From positions 5,137,001-5,201,000 of the forward strand of contig NZ_JAPENW010000001.1 in NCBI RefSeq assembly GCF_026341855.1: a stretch of DNA of 64,000 nucleotides. Direction: 5' to 3'. Source of the DNA: Streptomyces sp. NBC_00568. GTDB lineage: Bacteria; Actinomycetota; Actinomycetes; Streptomycetales; Streptomycetaceae. A program made the position numbers and the translations under genes. Within the stretch, counting starts at the first letter, position 1. The number at the start of each line of letters is the position of its first letter. The notes under the pieces were generated by a model that was not told where the DNA came from, made no database searches, and worked only from the letters and a program-made list of their open reading frames with translations. Positions 49,355 to 58,020 of the stretch are shown here, piece after piece.

Positions 49355-51298
49355 TCAGCGGATCTCGATCGTGATCGTCGAGCCCTTGGGCGCCGTGTCG
49401 CCGCCGTCCACCGACTGGCTCTTGACCGTGTCGCCGAAGAGTCCGAGCAGTCCGCGGTCCTCGTCGACCTCGAACCCGGCGTCCTCGAGCGCCTGCTTCG
49501 CGTCGTCCACGCTGTCGCCCACGACGTCCGGGACCTCGACCAGCGGGGGGCCCTTGGAGACCGTCAGTGTCACCGTGTCGCCCTTGGCGGCCTCGCGGCC
49601 CGGGATCGGTGTCTGCTCGGCCACCTGGCCCTTGTCGAAGTCCGAGGTGACCCGGTTCGCGGCGATCTTCACCTTCAGACCCGCGTCCTCCAGCTCAGCG
49701 GTGGCGTCCTCGACGGACGAGCCGGTCACCTCGGGCACCTCCACCGGGCTGCCCTTGCTGACGATGATCGCGATCGCCGAACCCGAGTGCCGCGGCGTCC
49801 CCGCGACCGGATCGGTACCGATCACGAAGCCCTTGGTCACGTCGTCGCTGAACTTCCGGGTGACCATGCCCGCGGCGAGCCCGTCGCCCTTGAGCACGTC
49901 CTTCGCCTTGAACAGCGCGAAGCCCTTCAGGTCGGGCACCTTCACCGTCTCCGGGCCGTTCGAGACGGTCAGCGTCACGGAGTCGTTGTCGCGGATCCGC
50001 TCGCCGACACCGGGGTCGGTGCTGATGACCTGGCCGCGCTTCACGGTGTCGCTGTAGGCGCGCTTGACCTGCTTGACGTCGAGTCCGGCGTCCTGGAGCC
50101 GGGCCGTGGCCTGCTGCTCCGTCTTCGCCAGGACCGGCGGGACCTTGGTGAACTGGCCGGAGTTGATGTACCAGACACCGCCGCCGAGGCCGAGCACCAG
50201 CACGATCGCGGCGACGACCATCAGTATCCCGCGCCGCGGACGGGTGCCCGGCTGTCGCACGGGCGCGGTCGGCGCGGCACCGAAGGGGCTGGCCTGCTCG
50301 AACCGGCTGGTCCGGTTCAGGTCGTGGCCGTCCTCCTCGTTCACGGGCAGCGGACGGGGGACGGACAGCGAGCGCGGGATCACGCTCGTCCGGTCGTCGG
50401 CGTTGCTGTGGCCCACGGCGAGGGCACCCGGCGGCACGGCGTCGAGCTGGTCCGCGGTGAGAACGGCCCGTGCCTCGAGGACCTGGCCGAGCAGCGCCAC
50501 CGCGTCGGCCGGGCGCACGTCGGGGTTGCGGGCGGTGGCCGTGGTGACCAGCACGTCCAGCGGGTACGCCATGCCGGGCACGGCGGCCGACGGAGGCGGC
50601 ACGTCCTCGTGGAGGTGCTGGTAGAGAACCTGCGCGGGAGAGTCCCCGGTGTACGGCTTGGCGCCGGTGAGCATCTCGTACAGGACGACACCGCAGGCGT
50701 AGACGTCGACACGGGTGTCGGCGGTGCCGTGCTCGATCTGCTCGGGGGCGAGGTACGACACGGTGCCGAGGACGGTGCCCGTCGTGCTCGTGACCGTGTC
50801 CACGGCGCGGACCAGCCCGAAGTCCGCCACCTTGACCCGGCCGTCGTCCCCTATCAGGACGTTCTCCGGCTTCATGTCGCGGTGCACGAACCCGGCGCGG
50901 TGCGCGGCGCCGAGTGCGGCGAGCACCGGCTCCAGGATGTCGAGCGCGGCCCGCGGCTGCAGGGCGCCGCGCTCGCGCAGCACGTCACGCAGGGTGCACC
51001 CGGCGATGTACTCCATGGCCAGATAGACGTACGACCCGTCCGCCCCCTGGTCGAAGACCTGCACCACGTTGGGGTGCGCCAGCCGGGCCACCGACTTGGC
51101 CTCGCGGATGAACCGCTCGACGAAAGAGGCGTCGGCGGCCAGCGTCGGGTGCATCACCTTGAGCGCGAGCACGCGGTCGAGGCGGGTGTCCAGGGCCCTG
51201 TAGACCGTGGCCATCCCGCCGACCGCGATCCGTGCGTCGACGCGATAGCGGCCGTCGAGCACGTGTCCGACAAGCGGGTCCTGAAGGGTCGTATCCAC
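49355..51298 (-). CDS. pknB: PASTA-domain serine/threonine kinase (PknB type)
   Basis: The 647-residue protein has a cytoplasmic kinase (about 1-270: Gly-loop IAVGGMATVY, catalytic HRDMKPEN, DFGLVRAV, APEQIEHG), a linker, one membrane helix (about 365-385) and four extracellular PASTA domains ending at the C-terminus. Such kinases sense peptidoglycan fragments and control division and dormancy exit. The GTG 51298 (MDTTLQDPLVG) fits orthologues; upstream codons to 51451 are open but lack a ribosome site. An Rv2175c-like substrate candidate is 4.4 kb away. Confidence 0.95.
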   Translation of the reverse strand: MDTTLQDPLVGHVLDGRYRVDARIAVGGMATVYRALDTRLDRVLALKVMHPTLAADASFVERFIREAKSVARLAHPNVVQVFDQGADGSYVYLAMEYIAGCTLRDVLRERGALQPRAALDILEPVLAALGAAHRAGFVHRDMKPENVLIGDDGRVKVADFGLVRAVDTVTSTTGTVLGTVSYLAPEQIEHGTADTRVDVYACGVVLYEMLTGAKPYTGDSPAQVLYQHLHEDVPPPSAAVPGMAYPLDVLVTTATARNPDVRPADAVALLGQVLEARAVLTADQLDAVPPGALAVGHSNADDRTSVIPRSLSVPRPLPVNEEDGHDLNRTSRFEQASPFGAAPTAPVRQPGTRPRRGILMVVAAIVLVLGLGGGVWYINSGQFTKVPPVLAKTEQQATARLQDAGLDVKQVKRAYSDTVKRGQVISTDPGVGERIRDNDSVTLTVSNGPETVKVPDLKGFALFKAKDVLKGDGLAAGMVTRKFSDDVTKGFVIGTDPVAGTPRHSGSAIAIIVSKGSPVEVPEVTGSSVEDATAELEDAGLKVKIAANRVTSDFDKGQVAEQTPIPGREAAKGDTVTLTVSKGPPLVEVPDVVGDSVDDAKQALEDAGFEVDEDRGLLGLFGDTVKSQSVDGGDTAPKGSTITIEIR

Positions 51299-51529
51299 GC
51301 AGGTGAGTCTACGAGCCGCCACTGTCACACCGCCCCGTTCGGCCGATTCCGGGGCCCGACTGCAGCCGACCTGTGACGCACGCCGCACGCACGGGGACGC
51401 CGGCATCGCACTGATGTCCGATCGGATCCCCGTCCGCCTCCGCAAGGCCACAACGCGACAACCTGCGCCCCGGGGAAGCCGATCGCGGCCGGAAACGGAC
51501 GGTGCGGGGACCTCGCGCGGGCGGATGCC

Positions 51530-52324
51530 TCAGAACGCGGGGCGCTCCGGGTCCAGCGCCGCCATGCCCTCCGTGGGGGAGGAGGCCGCGGCGAAGTGCC
51601 GCCGGGGGATGCGCCCCGCCCGCCGGGCCAGACGCCCCGCCTCCACCGCGTGCCGCATGGCCTCCGCCATCAGCACCGGCTCCTGCGCCCGGGTCACCGC
51701 CGAGGCGAGCATCACGCCCGCACACCCCAGCTCCATCGCCAGCGCGGCGTCCGACGCCGTACCCGCCCCGGCGTCCAGGATCACCGGCACGCGCGCGTGC
51801 TCGACGATCAGCTGGAAGTTGTGCGGGTTGCGGATCCCGAGCCCGGACCCGATGGGCGAGCCGAGCGGCATGATCGCCGCGCAGCCGACGTCCTCCAGCT
51901 TCCGCGCCAGCACCGGGTCGTCGTTCGTGTACGGCAGCACGGTGAAGCCGTCGTCGACCAGCGTCTCCGCCGCGTCGAGCAGTTCGATCGGATCGGGCAG
52001 CAGCGTCCGCTCGTCGGCGATGACCTCCAGCTTGACCAGGTCGGTGCCCAGTGCCTCGCGCGCGAGCCGGGCGGTCAGCACGGCCTCACCGGCGGTGTAG
52101 CAGCCGGCCGTGTTCGGCAGGAGGCGGATGCCGAGCCGGTCGAGCACCGACAGGACCGAGCCGTGCACGGACGCGTCCACACGCCGCATCGCGACCGTCG
52201 TCAGCTCCGTGCCGGACGCCGCCAGGGAACGCTCCAGGACGTCGAGGCTGGGCGCGCCGCCCGTCCCCATGATCAGCCGGGACGCGTAGGACCTGCCACC
52301 GAGGACGAAGGGATCGTCGGCCAT
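51530..52324 (-). CDS. thiG: Thiazole synthase
   Basis: The 264-residue TIM-barrel enzyme makes the thiazole phosphate of thiamine from deoxyxylulose 5-phosphate, the glycine imine and ThiS thiocarboxylate. Markers are LIMGTGGAPS, the Schiff-base Lys in LVKLEVIAD and VILDAGAGTASDAALAMELG. Strong AAGGAGG before ATG 52324 overlaps the end of thiS. It is the last gene of the TPP-controlled operon. The stop is 230 bp from the kinase start. Confidence 0.96.
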   Translation of the reverse strand: MADDPFVLGGRSYASRLIMGTGGAPSLDVLERSLAASGTELTTVAMRRVDASVHGSVLSVLDRLGIRLLPNTAGCYTAGEAVLTARLAREALGTDLVKLEVIADERTLLPDPIELLDAAETLVDDGFTVLPYTNDDPVLARKLEDVGCAAIMPLGSPIGSGLGIRNPHNFQLIVEHARVPVILDAGAGTASDAALAMELGCAGVMLASAVTRAQEPVLMAEAMRHAVEAGRLARRAGRIPRRHFAAASSPTEGMAALDPERPAF

Positions 52325-52327
52325 GGG

Positions 52328-52528
52328 TCAGCCTCCTTGGACGGCGGTGAGGACTTCGACGCGGTCGCCCTCGGTGAGAGCGGTGGACGACCACTGCGCG
52401 CGCGGGACGACGGTTTCGTTCAGGGCGGCGGCCACTCCGGCCGGCGCGGGGGTGAGGGTCGCGACGAGCGTGTCGAGAGCGGTCCCGGCGGCGATCCGCT
52501 GCCGCTCCCCGTTGACGACGATGTTCAT
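52328..52528 (-). CDS. thiS: Sulfur-carrier protein ThiS
   Basis: The 66-residue ubiquitin-like protein ends in Gly-Gly, which is adenylated and thiolated to donate sulfur to ThiG. Its start (ATGA) overlaps the thiO stop. It is between thiO and thiG in the operon. Confidence 0.96.
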   Translation of the reverse strand: MNIVVNGERQRIAAGTALDTLVATLTPAPAGVAAALNETVVPRAQWSSTALTEGDRVEVLTAVQGG

Positions 52529-53691
52529 GCGGGCTGCTCCGTGAGGGCGGTGGCGCCGAAGCGCAGGGGGCTGAAGGGGCGGGCTTCGGCGGGGAGTTCG
52601 CCGGTGGTCAGGACGTGGGCCATCGCGTCGCCCGTGACGGGCGTCAGGAGCACGCCGTTGCGGAAGTGCCCGGTGGCCAGCAGCAGTCCGTCCAGCGCGG
52701 TCGGGCCGAGCAGCGGCGCGTTGTCGGGCGAGCCGGGGCGCAGCCCCGCACGGGTCTCGACGAGCGGCAGCTCGGTGATCCCGGGAACCAGCTCATGGGC
52801 GTCGCGCAGCAACTCGTAGACGCCGCCCGCCGTCACGGTGGTGTCCCAGCCCAGTTCCTCGCTGGTCGCGCCCACCACGAGCTCGCCGTTCTCGCGCGGC
52901 ACCAGGTAGACGTGGCTGCCGCGCACCATGGCCCGCACAGTGCGCTTCAGGAAGGGCGCGTACCGCCGCGGCACGGCCAGCCGCAGCACCTGCCCCTTCA
53001 CCGGGCGCACGGGCGGCAGGACGTCTTCGGGGACGCCCGCCAGACGCCCGCTGAGGCTGCCGCCGGCCAGCACCACCTGGCCCGCGGTGAGTTCGCCGCC
53101 GTCCGTGGTGACCACTCCGGCGGCCCGGTCCCGTACGACGGTCAGACGCTCCGCCCAGGTCCGGTGCAGGACCACTCCGGCCCGCTCGCACGCCGTGACC
53201 AGGGCACCCGCGAGGCGCCGCGGGTCGATCTGGTGGTCGCCGTCGACCCGCAGACCACCGCGTACACCGGGCGCGAGCATCGGCTCGAGACGGCGGCACT
53301 CACGGCCGCTCAGCCACTCCGACTCCAGCCCCGACCGGCTCTGCAGGGCGTGCAGTTCCCGCAGGTGCGCGCGGTCGTCGGCGTCCAGCGCGACGGCCAA
53401 CGTGCCGCACCGGAGATAGCCGAGGTCCTGGCCGGACGCCTCGGTCAGCTCGGCGGCGAAGTCCGGATAGCGGCGCGCGGAGGCGAGGTTGAGGCCCAGC
53501 AGGGTCTCCTCGCCGTAGTGCAGCTCGGTGACGGCGGCGAGCATCCCGGCCGCGACCCGGGCGGCCCCGCCGCCCGGCTCGGGGTCCACGAGCGCGGTGG
53601 CGAACCCGCGCTGAGCGGCCCGCCAGGCCGTCACCAGACCGATGATTCCGCCCCCGATGACGAGGACGTCTGAGGAACGTGCAGGCGACAT
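52525..53691 (-). CDS. thiO: Glycine oxidase ThiO
   Basis: The 388-residue FAD protein oxidises glycine to the imine used by ThiG. FAD motif VLVIGGGIIGLVTAWRAAQRG is at the N-terminus; the DAO fold runs throughout, with the RPVKGQVLRL and TGHFRNGVLL blocks. ATG 53691 follows the TPP riboswitch by about 15 bases. The frame is open upstream to 54222 but crosses the riboswitch, so is not coding. Confidence 0.95.
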   Translation of the reverse strand: MSPARSSDVLVIGGGIIGLVTAWRAAQRGFATALVDPEPGGGAARVAAGMLAAVTELHYGEETLLGLNLASARRYPDFAAELTEASGQDLGYLRCGTLAVALDADDRAHLRELHALQSRSGLESEWLSGRECRRLEPMLAPGVRGGLRVDGDHQIDPRRLAGALVTACERAGVVLHRTWAERLTVVRDRAAGVVTTDGGELTAGQVVLAGGSLSGRLAGVPEDVLPPVRPVKGQVLRLAVPRRYAPFLKRTVRAMVRGSHVYLVPRENGELVVGATSEELGWDTTVTAGGVYELLRDAHELVPGITELPLVETRAGLRPGSPDNAPLLGPTALDGLLLATGHFRNGVLLTPVTGDAMAHVLTTGELPAEARPFSPLRFGATALTEQPA

Positions 53692-53703
53692 GGGCGTCCA
53701 GCC

Positions 53704-53795
53704 CCTCCCTTCGCCGGCATGACCCGGATCAGGTTCGTACGGTCGGAGGCCGCCCAGCCTCCCTCTCAGCCCGGTGCGTCCGGGCTCCCGCGAGT
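53704..53795 (-). promoter_or_regulatory. TPP (THI-box) riboswitch upstream of thiO
   Basis: On the minus strand it has the conserved CTGAGAGG (53762-53769) and GAACCTGATCCGGGT (53722-53736), then ATGCCGGCGAAGGGAGG at the end. It binds thiamine pyrophosphate and should shut down thiO-thiS-thiG by hiding the ribosome site; the final GGGAGG is itself the ribosome site near the ATG. Confidence 0.96.
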
Positions 53796-53853
53796 GCTTT
53801 ACGTTGGCCACCCTAGCCCGCCCCCGCCCGTCCCAGTAAGGGAGCCTCCGCCC

Positions 53854-54231
53854 GTGGCACGATCGCTCGAAGGCCTCGTCCTCGCCCCCGTCGCCGACCA
53901 GGCACCGGGCCAGGTCGGCACCCGCACCCGCTTCCGGTACCACGAGGAGGACGGCGTGGTCTGGGCCGACTACGCGGGCGGCGACGTGCTCCGCGGGCAC
54001 CTCGTGGGTACCCGTGAGGGTGACCGCCTCGACTTCCGGTACGTGCAGCTGAAGCACGACGGGACCACCTCGTCGGGCCACTGCGTGTCCCTCGTGGTGG
54101 AACTGCCCGACGGCCGCGTGCGGCTGGAGGAGAGCTGGGCGTGGGAGTCCCGGACAGGCACAGGGACGAGCGTGGTGGAAGAGGTGCGCGGGACCTGTCG
54201 TGTGGACCAGGTCACCGAGCACGTCGGCTGA
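53854..54231 (+). CDS. Small conserved beta-rich hypothetical protein
   Basis: The 125-residue protein has repeated beta-strands (TRTRFRYHEEDGVVWADYAGGDVLRGHLVG, LDFRYVQLKHDG, VRLEESWAWESRTG), suggestive of a lipocalin-like barrel. It has no signal peptide or known catalytic motif. GTG 53854 lies 11 bases after AAGGGAG. It is divergent from the thi operon. I know similar unannotated proteins in Streptomyces but no function. Confidence 0.75.
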   Translation: MARSLEGLVLAPVADQAPGQVGTRTRFRYHEEDGVVWADYAGGDVLRGHLVGTREGDRLDFRYVQLKHDGTTSSGHCVSLVVELPDGRVRLEESWAWESRTGTGTSVVEEVRGTCRVDQVTEHVG

Positions 54232-54254
54232 CTGACGAATTGTCAGGTGTCTGT

Positions 54255-54370
54255 GACTCCTCCCCCTCGTGAACGAGGGGGCTTCTCACTCGACTCAAGG
54301 AGTTTCATGACGGCCAAGCCCTGACCGCTGCCGAAGGCAGACGCAAAGCCTACTACGCCGCTTTGCGGCT
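54255..54370 (-). mobile_element. Orphan IS200/IS605-type right end / omega-RNA-like structured element, tnpB absent
   Basis: On the minus strand the sequence has a stem GAGAAG-CCCCCTCG-ttca-CGAGGGGG-AGGAGTCAC (54256-54286), which resembles the conserved right-end hairpin of IS605-type tnpB elements. Upstream of it are two further stems: CGCAAAGC/GCTTTGCG (54342-54349 with 54360-54367) and CTGCC/GGCAG. No tnpB ORF is present. It looks like a relic of such an element or a stand-alone guide RNA. Confidence 0.5.
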
Positions 54371-54445
54371 CCGGCACTCAGGACGCGTTTCCCGCCCCGG
54401 CCCGAAGGTCTGGATTCCCACGCCAAGGAGAGAGATGGTGATCAG

Positions 54446-55672
54446 GTGAGCGAGCAGACGCAGTCTCAGGGGTCCACCGCACGGCGGGTCGTCGTGGTGG
54501 GCGCGGGCATGGCCGGAGTGCAGACCGCGGTCGCCCTGCGCGAGCAGGGCTTCACGGGCACCGTCACGCTGATCGGCGCGGAGCCGCATCAGCCGTACGA
54601 CCGGCCGCCGCTGTCCAAGGCCGTACTCCTGGGCAAGGCCGAGGGCTCCGCCTTCGACATCGACTTCGAGGCCCTGGACATCGAGCTGAGGCTGGGCCGC
54701 GCGGCGCTCGGCGTGCGCCCCGGGGACCACGAGCTGGACACCGAGGGCGGACCCGTCCCCTACGACGTCCTGGTCGTCGCCACCGGCGCCGAACCGATCC
54801 AGCTGCCCGGCGCGGAGGGCGTGCCCGGGGTGCACCTGCTGCGCACCCTGGACGACGCCGAACGGCTGCGTCCCGTCCTCACCCAGCAGCACGACATCGT
54901 GGTCGTCGGCGCGGGCTGGATCGGCGCCGAGTTCGCCACGGCGGCGCGTGAGGCGGGCTGCGCGGTGACGGTCGTCGAGGCCGCCGACCGGCCGCTCGCC
55001 GGCGCGCTGCCCGCCGAGGTGGCCGCACCGATGGCCGCCTGGTACGCGGACAGCGGGGCCTCGTTGCGCACCCACGCGCGCGTGGAGCGCATCGAGCCCG
55101 GCGCGGTGGTCCTGGACGACGGCTCCCGGGTGCCCGCGGGCGCCGTCGTGGTCGGGATCGGGGCGCGGCCCGCGACCGCCTGGATCGCCGCCTCCGGAAT
55201 CGAACTCGGCGCCCACCGCGAGATCGTCGCCGACGACCACCTGCGGACCTCCCTGGTGGACGTCTACGCGGTCGGCGACTGCGCCTCCTTCCCGTCGGGA
55301 CGCTACGAGGACCGCCTCCTCGTCCACCACTGGGACAACGCCCTGCAGGGCCCGCGCACGGTCGCCGCGAACATCATCGGGGAGGCTCCCGCCGCCTACG
55401 ACCCGGTGCCGTACTTCTGGTCCGAGCAGTTCGGCCGCTTCGTGCAGTACGTCGGCCACCACGCGCCCGCCGACACCCTGGTGTGGCGCGGTGACTCCTC
55501 GGGCGCCTCCTGGTCGGTGTGCTGGCTCCACGAGACGCGTCTGGTCGCTCTTCTGGCGGTGGGCCGCCCGAGGGATCTCGCTCAGGGCCGCCGGCTCATC
55601 GAGGCGGGCGCGCTGATGGATCCGGAGCTGCTCGCGGACCCGTCGAGGCCGCTGAAGGCCGCCACGGTCTGA
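54446..55672 (+). CDS. FAD/NAD(P)-dependent ferredoxin reductase
   Basis: The 408-residue flavoprotein has an FAD motif (VVVVGAGMAGVQTAVALREQG, about 13-33), an NAD motif (VVVGAGWIGAEFATAAREAG, about 150) and a C-terminal reductase domain (about 320-408). The YDRPPLSK motif is that of the ferredoxin/rubredoxin reductase group used with P450s and dioxygenases. Partner ferredoxin is not in this window except Bfd, which is unlikely. GTG 54446 is the start; the ribosome site is unclear. Confidence 0.92.
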   Translation: MSEQTQSQGSTARRVVVVGAGMAGVQTAVALREQGFTGTVTLIGAEPHQPYDRPPLSKAVLLGKAEGSAFDIDFEALDIELRLGRAALGVRPGDHELDTEGGPVPYDVLVVATGAEPIQLPGAEGVPGVHLLRTLDDAERLRPVLTQQHDIVVVGAGWIGAEFATAAREAGCAVTVVEAADRPLAGALPAEVAAPMAAWYADSGASLRTHARVERIEPGAVVLDDGSRVPAGAVVVGIGARPATAWIAASGIELGAHREIVADDHLRTSLVDVYAVGDCASFPSGRYEDRLLVHHWDNALQGPRTVAANIIGEAPAAYDPVPYFWSEQFGRFVQYVGHHAPADTLVWRGDSSGASWSVCWLHETRLVALLAVGRPRDLAQGRRLIEAGALMDPELLADPSRPLKAATV

Positions 55673-55737
55673 AACCGTCACGCCAGGTCGGGTGCCCTCG
55701 GCTTCCGACTGTCGGTCCGGGATGGCAGGCTTGTCCC

Positions 55738-56109
55738 GTGACCGAGATTGACGCAAAGATCGATGCTCTCGTCCCCGCCTGGCTCACCCTCCCCGACATC
55801 GCCGAGCAGTTCGGCGTCGAGGTGACCCGTGTCCGGCAGCTGGTCAAGGACGGCCAGCTGATCGCCGTACGCCGTGGTGAGAACCGAGCGCTGCACGTCC
55901 CCGCCGACTTCATCGACGCGGACGAGCAGAAGGTAGTCAAGGGCCTGGCCGGCACCCTGACGCTCCTGAGGGACGACGGCTTCTCCGACGAAGAGGCCCT
56001 CGAGTGGCTCTTCACGCCCGACCCGAGCCTGCCCGGCACCCCCGCGCAGGCTCTGAGCGAGAATCGCGGCACGGAGGTGAAGCGCCGCGCCCAGGCGCTC
56101 GCCGTCTGA
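55738..56109 (+). CDS. Rv2175c-family DNA-binding protein
   Basis: The 123-residue protein has an HTH near the N-terminus (LTLPDIAEQFGVEVTRVRQLVKDGQLIAVRRGE) and a helical C-terminal part with FSDEEALEWLFTPDPSLPG. It matches Rv2175c of Mycobacterium tuberculosis, a nucleoid DNA-binding protein phosphorylated by a Ser/Thr kinase. The PknB-type kinase gene is 4.4 kb away. GTG 55738 starts with almost no leader. Whether it is phosphorylated here is unknown. Confidence 0.88.
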   Translation: MTEIDAKIDALVPAWLTLPDIAEQFGVEVTRVRQLVKDGQLIAVRRGENRALHVPADFIDADEQKVVKGLAGTLTLLRDDGFSDEEALEWLFTPDPSLPGTPAQALSENRGTEVKRRAQALAV

Positions 56110-56200
56110 CCTGCAACGAGACCGTCCGGCGCGGGACGCGCGGCGGCGGGACCACCCCGGCCGCCGCGCGCCCCGCCCACCGACAACGGGGGACACACGC

Positions 56201-56860
56201 ATGCCCGAGAACGCCGCCACCACCGCGCGGGGCCGGCTCGCCGACGCCCGCGTCTACCTGTGCACCGACGCCCGCAGGCGTCAGGGCGACCTGGCCGAGT
56301 TCCTCGACGCGGTCCTGGGAAGCGGCGTCGACATCGTGCAGCTCCGCGACAAGGGCATGGAGGCGGGCGAGGAGCTGGAACACCTCCAGGTCTTCGCGGA
56401 CGCCTGCGCCCGGCACGGCAAGCTCCTCGCGGTCAACGACCGGGCCGATGTGGCCCACGCCGCCCGGGCCGACGTCCTGCACCTGGGCCAGGGTGACCTC
56501 CCGGTTCCCGCGGCCCGCGCGATCCTCGGCGACGAGGTCCTCATCGGACGCTCCACGCACGCCGGGTCCGAGGCCGCGGCCGCCGCGGTCCAGGAGGGCG
56601 TGGACTACTTCTGCACCGGCCCCTGCTGGCCCACCCCCACCAAGCCCGGCCGCCACGCACCCGGCCTCGACCTGGTCCGCGGCACGGCCTCCCTCGGCAC
56701 CGACCGTCCCTGGTTCGCGATCGGCGGCATCGACCTCGGCCGGCTCGACGAGGTGCTCGAAGCCGGCGCCCGCCGCGTCGTCGTCGTACGGGCGATCACC
56801 GAGGCGGACGACCCCGGCGCGGCCGCTGCGGAGTTCGCCAAGAGGCTGCGCGCGGCGTAG
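56201..56860 (+). CDS. thiE: Thiamine-phosphate synthase
   Basis: The 219-residue TIM barrel joins HMP-PP and thiazole phosphate. The key motifs are VQLRDKG, LLAVNDRADVAHA, VLHLGQGDLP, GRSTHAGSEA and the FAIGGID loop. It stands apart from the thiO-thiS-thiG operon and I found no TPP riboswitch directly in front of it. The start ATG at 56201 fits orthologues. Confidence 0.95.
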   Translation: MPENAATTARGRLADARVYLCTDARRRQGDLAEFLDAVLGSGVDIVQLRDKGMEAGEELEHLQVFADACARHGKLLAVNDRADVAHAARADVLHLGQGDLPVPAARAILGDEVLIGRSTHAGSEAAAAAVQEGVDYFCTGPCWPTPTKPGRHAPGLDLVRGTASLGTDRPWFAIGGIDLGRLDEVLEAGARRVVVVRAITEADDPGAAAAEFAKRLRAA

Positions 56861-56873
56861 GCGCGGCAGCGGC

Positions 56874-56918
56874 CCGCGCGGAGCGTGCCGGCACGGCTGA
56901 CGTCCGCGCGGAGCGTGC
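56874..56918. repeat. 15-bp direct repeat after thiE
   Basis: CCGCGCGGAGCGTGC occurs at 56874-56888 and 56904-56918, 30 bp apart, in the thiE-metF gap. Confidence 0.85.
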
Positions 56919-57005
56919 GGAGAGGGCCCCGGGAGCACGCTGATGCGGCCGCTGTCCGAGGGGTGGACAAGAACTCGACAGATCGGACAAATCCCAGCGG
57001 TTCGG

Positions 57006-57034
57006 TTGGGGGACCGACGCCCTCTGGCTAACCT
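57006..57034 (+). promoter_or_regulatory. Leaderless-type promoter of metF
   Basis: TTGGGG (57006-57011), 17-base spacer and TAACCT (57029-57034), with the metF ATG (57041) about 7 bases after the -10, which is where transcription would start. metF mRNA is probably leaderless. Confidence 0.6.
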
Positions 57035-57040
57035 GCGAGT

Positions 57041-57964
57041 ATGGCCCTCGGATCTGCTTCCACCAGGACTGATCGCGCACGCACCGTGCGCGACATGCTC
57101 GCGACCGGCAAACAGACGTACTCGTTCGAGTTCTCGGCGCCGAAGACCCCCAAGGGCGAGCGGAACCTGTGGAACGCCCTGCGGCGGGTCGAGGCCGTCG
57201 CGCCCGACTTCGTCTCCGTGACCTACGGAGCCGGCGGCTCCACCCGGGCCGGCACGGTCAAGGAGACCGAGCAGATCGTCCTCGACACGACCCTGACCCC
57301 GGTCGCCCACCTCACCGCGGTCAACCACTCCATCGCGGAACTGCGCAACATCATCGGGCAGTACGCGGACGCGGGCATCCGCAACATGCTCGCCGTGCGC
57401 GGCGACCCGCCCGGCGACCCCATGGGCGAGTGGGTCCCGCACCCCAAGGGTCTGACCTACGCGGCCGAACTCGTGCGCCTCATCAAGGAGTCGGGCGATT
57501 TCTGCGTCGGGGTCGCGGCCTTCCCGGAGATGCACCCGCGGTCCAGCACATGGGACCTGGACGTCTCCCACTTCGTCGACAAGTGCCGCGCCGGCGCCGA
57601 CTACGCGATCACGCAGATGTTCTTCCAGCCGGAGTCCTATCTGCGCCTGCGGGACCGCGTCGACGCGGCGGGCTGCGCGACGCCGGTCATCCCGGAAGTC
57701 ATGCCGGTGACAAGTGTGAAGATGTTGGAACGGCTCCCCAAACTTTCCAATGCCTCGTTCCCGGACGTCCTGAAAGAGCGGATCCTCACAGTCAAAGAGG
57801 ATCCGGCGGCTGTACGCTCCATTGGGATCGAGTTCGCGACGGAGTTCTGTGCGAGGCTGCTGGCCGAGGGAGTCCCCGGACTGCACTTCATTACGCTGAA
57901 CAACTCCACGGCGACGCTGGAAATCTACGAGAATCTGGGCCTGCACCACCCGCAGCAGGCCTAG
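57041..57964 (+). CDS. metF: Methylenetetrahydrofolate reductase
   Basis: The 307-residue FAD enzyme reduces 5,10-methylene-THF to 5-methyl-THF for methionine synthesis. Motifs are FEFSAPKTPKGERNL, VTYGAGGS, NMLAVRGDPPGD and DYAITQMFFQPESYLR. No riboswitch is visible ahead of it. The ATG at 57041 coincides with the expected transcription start. It links with the SAM-IV gene and the thiamine genes as one-carbon and sulfur metabolism. Confidence 0.95.
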   Translation: MALGSASTRTDRARTVRDMLATGKQTYSFEFSAPKTPKGERNLWNALRRVEAVAPDFVSVTYGAGGSTRAGTVKETEQIVLDTTLTPVAHLTAVNHSIAELRNIIGQYADAGIRNMLAVRGDPPGDPMGEWVPHPKGLTYAAELVRLIKESGDFCVGVAAFPEMHPRSSTWDLDVSHFVDKCRAGADYAITQMFFQPESYLRLRDRVDAAGCATPVIPEVMPVTSVKMLERLPKLSNASFPDVLKERILTVKEDPAAVRSIGIEFATEFCARLLAEGVPGLHFITLNNSTATLEIYENLGLHHPQQA

Positions 57965-58020
57965 ACCGGTCGCACCCACGTACGACACACTGCGTAGCGG
58001 CCACTGGGAGAGGGGCGTAC

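Noticed and set aside
53692..54222. Extension of thiO to 54222
   Set aside because: It runs across the TPP riboswitch and opposes a small plus-strand gene.
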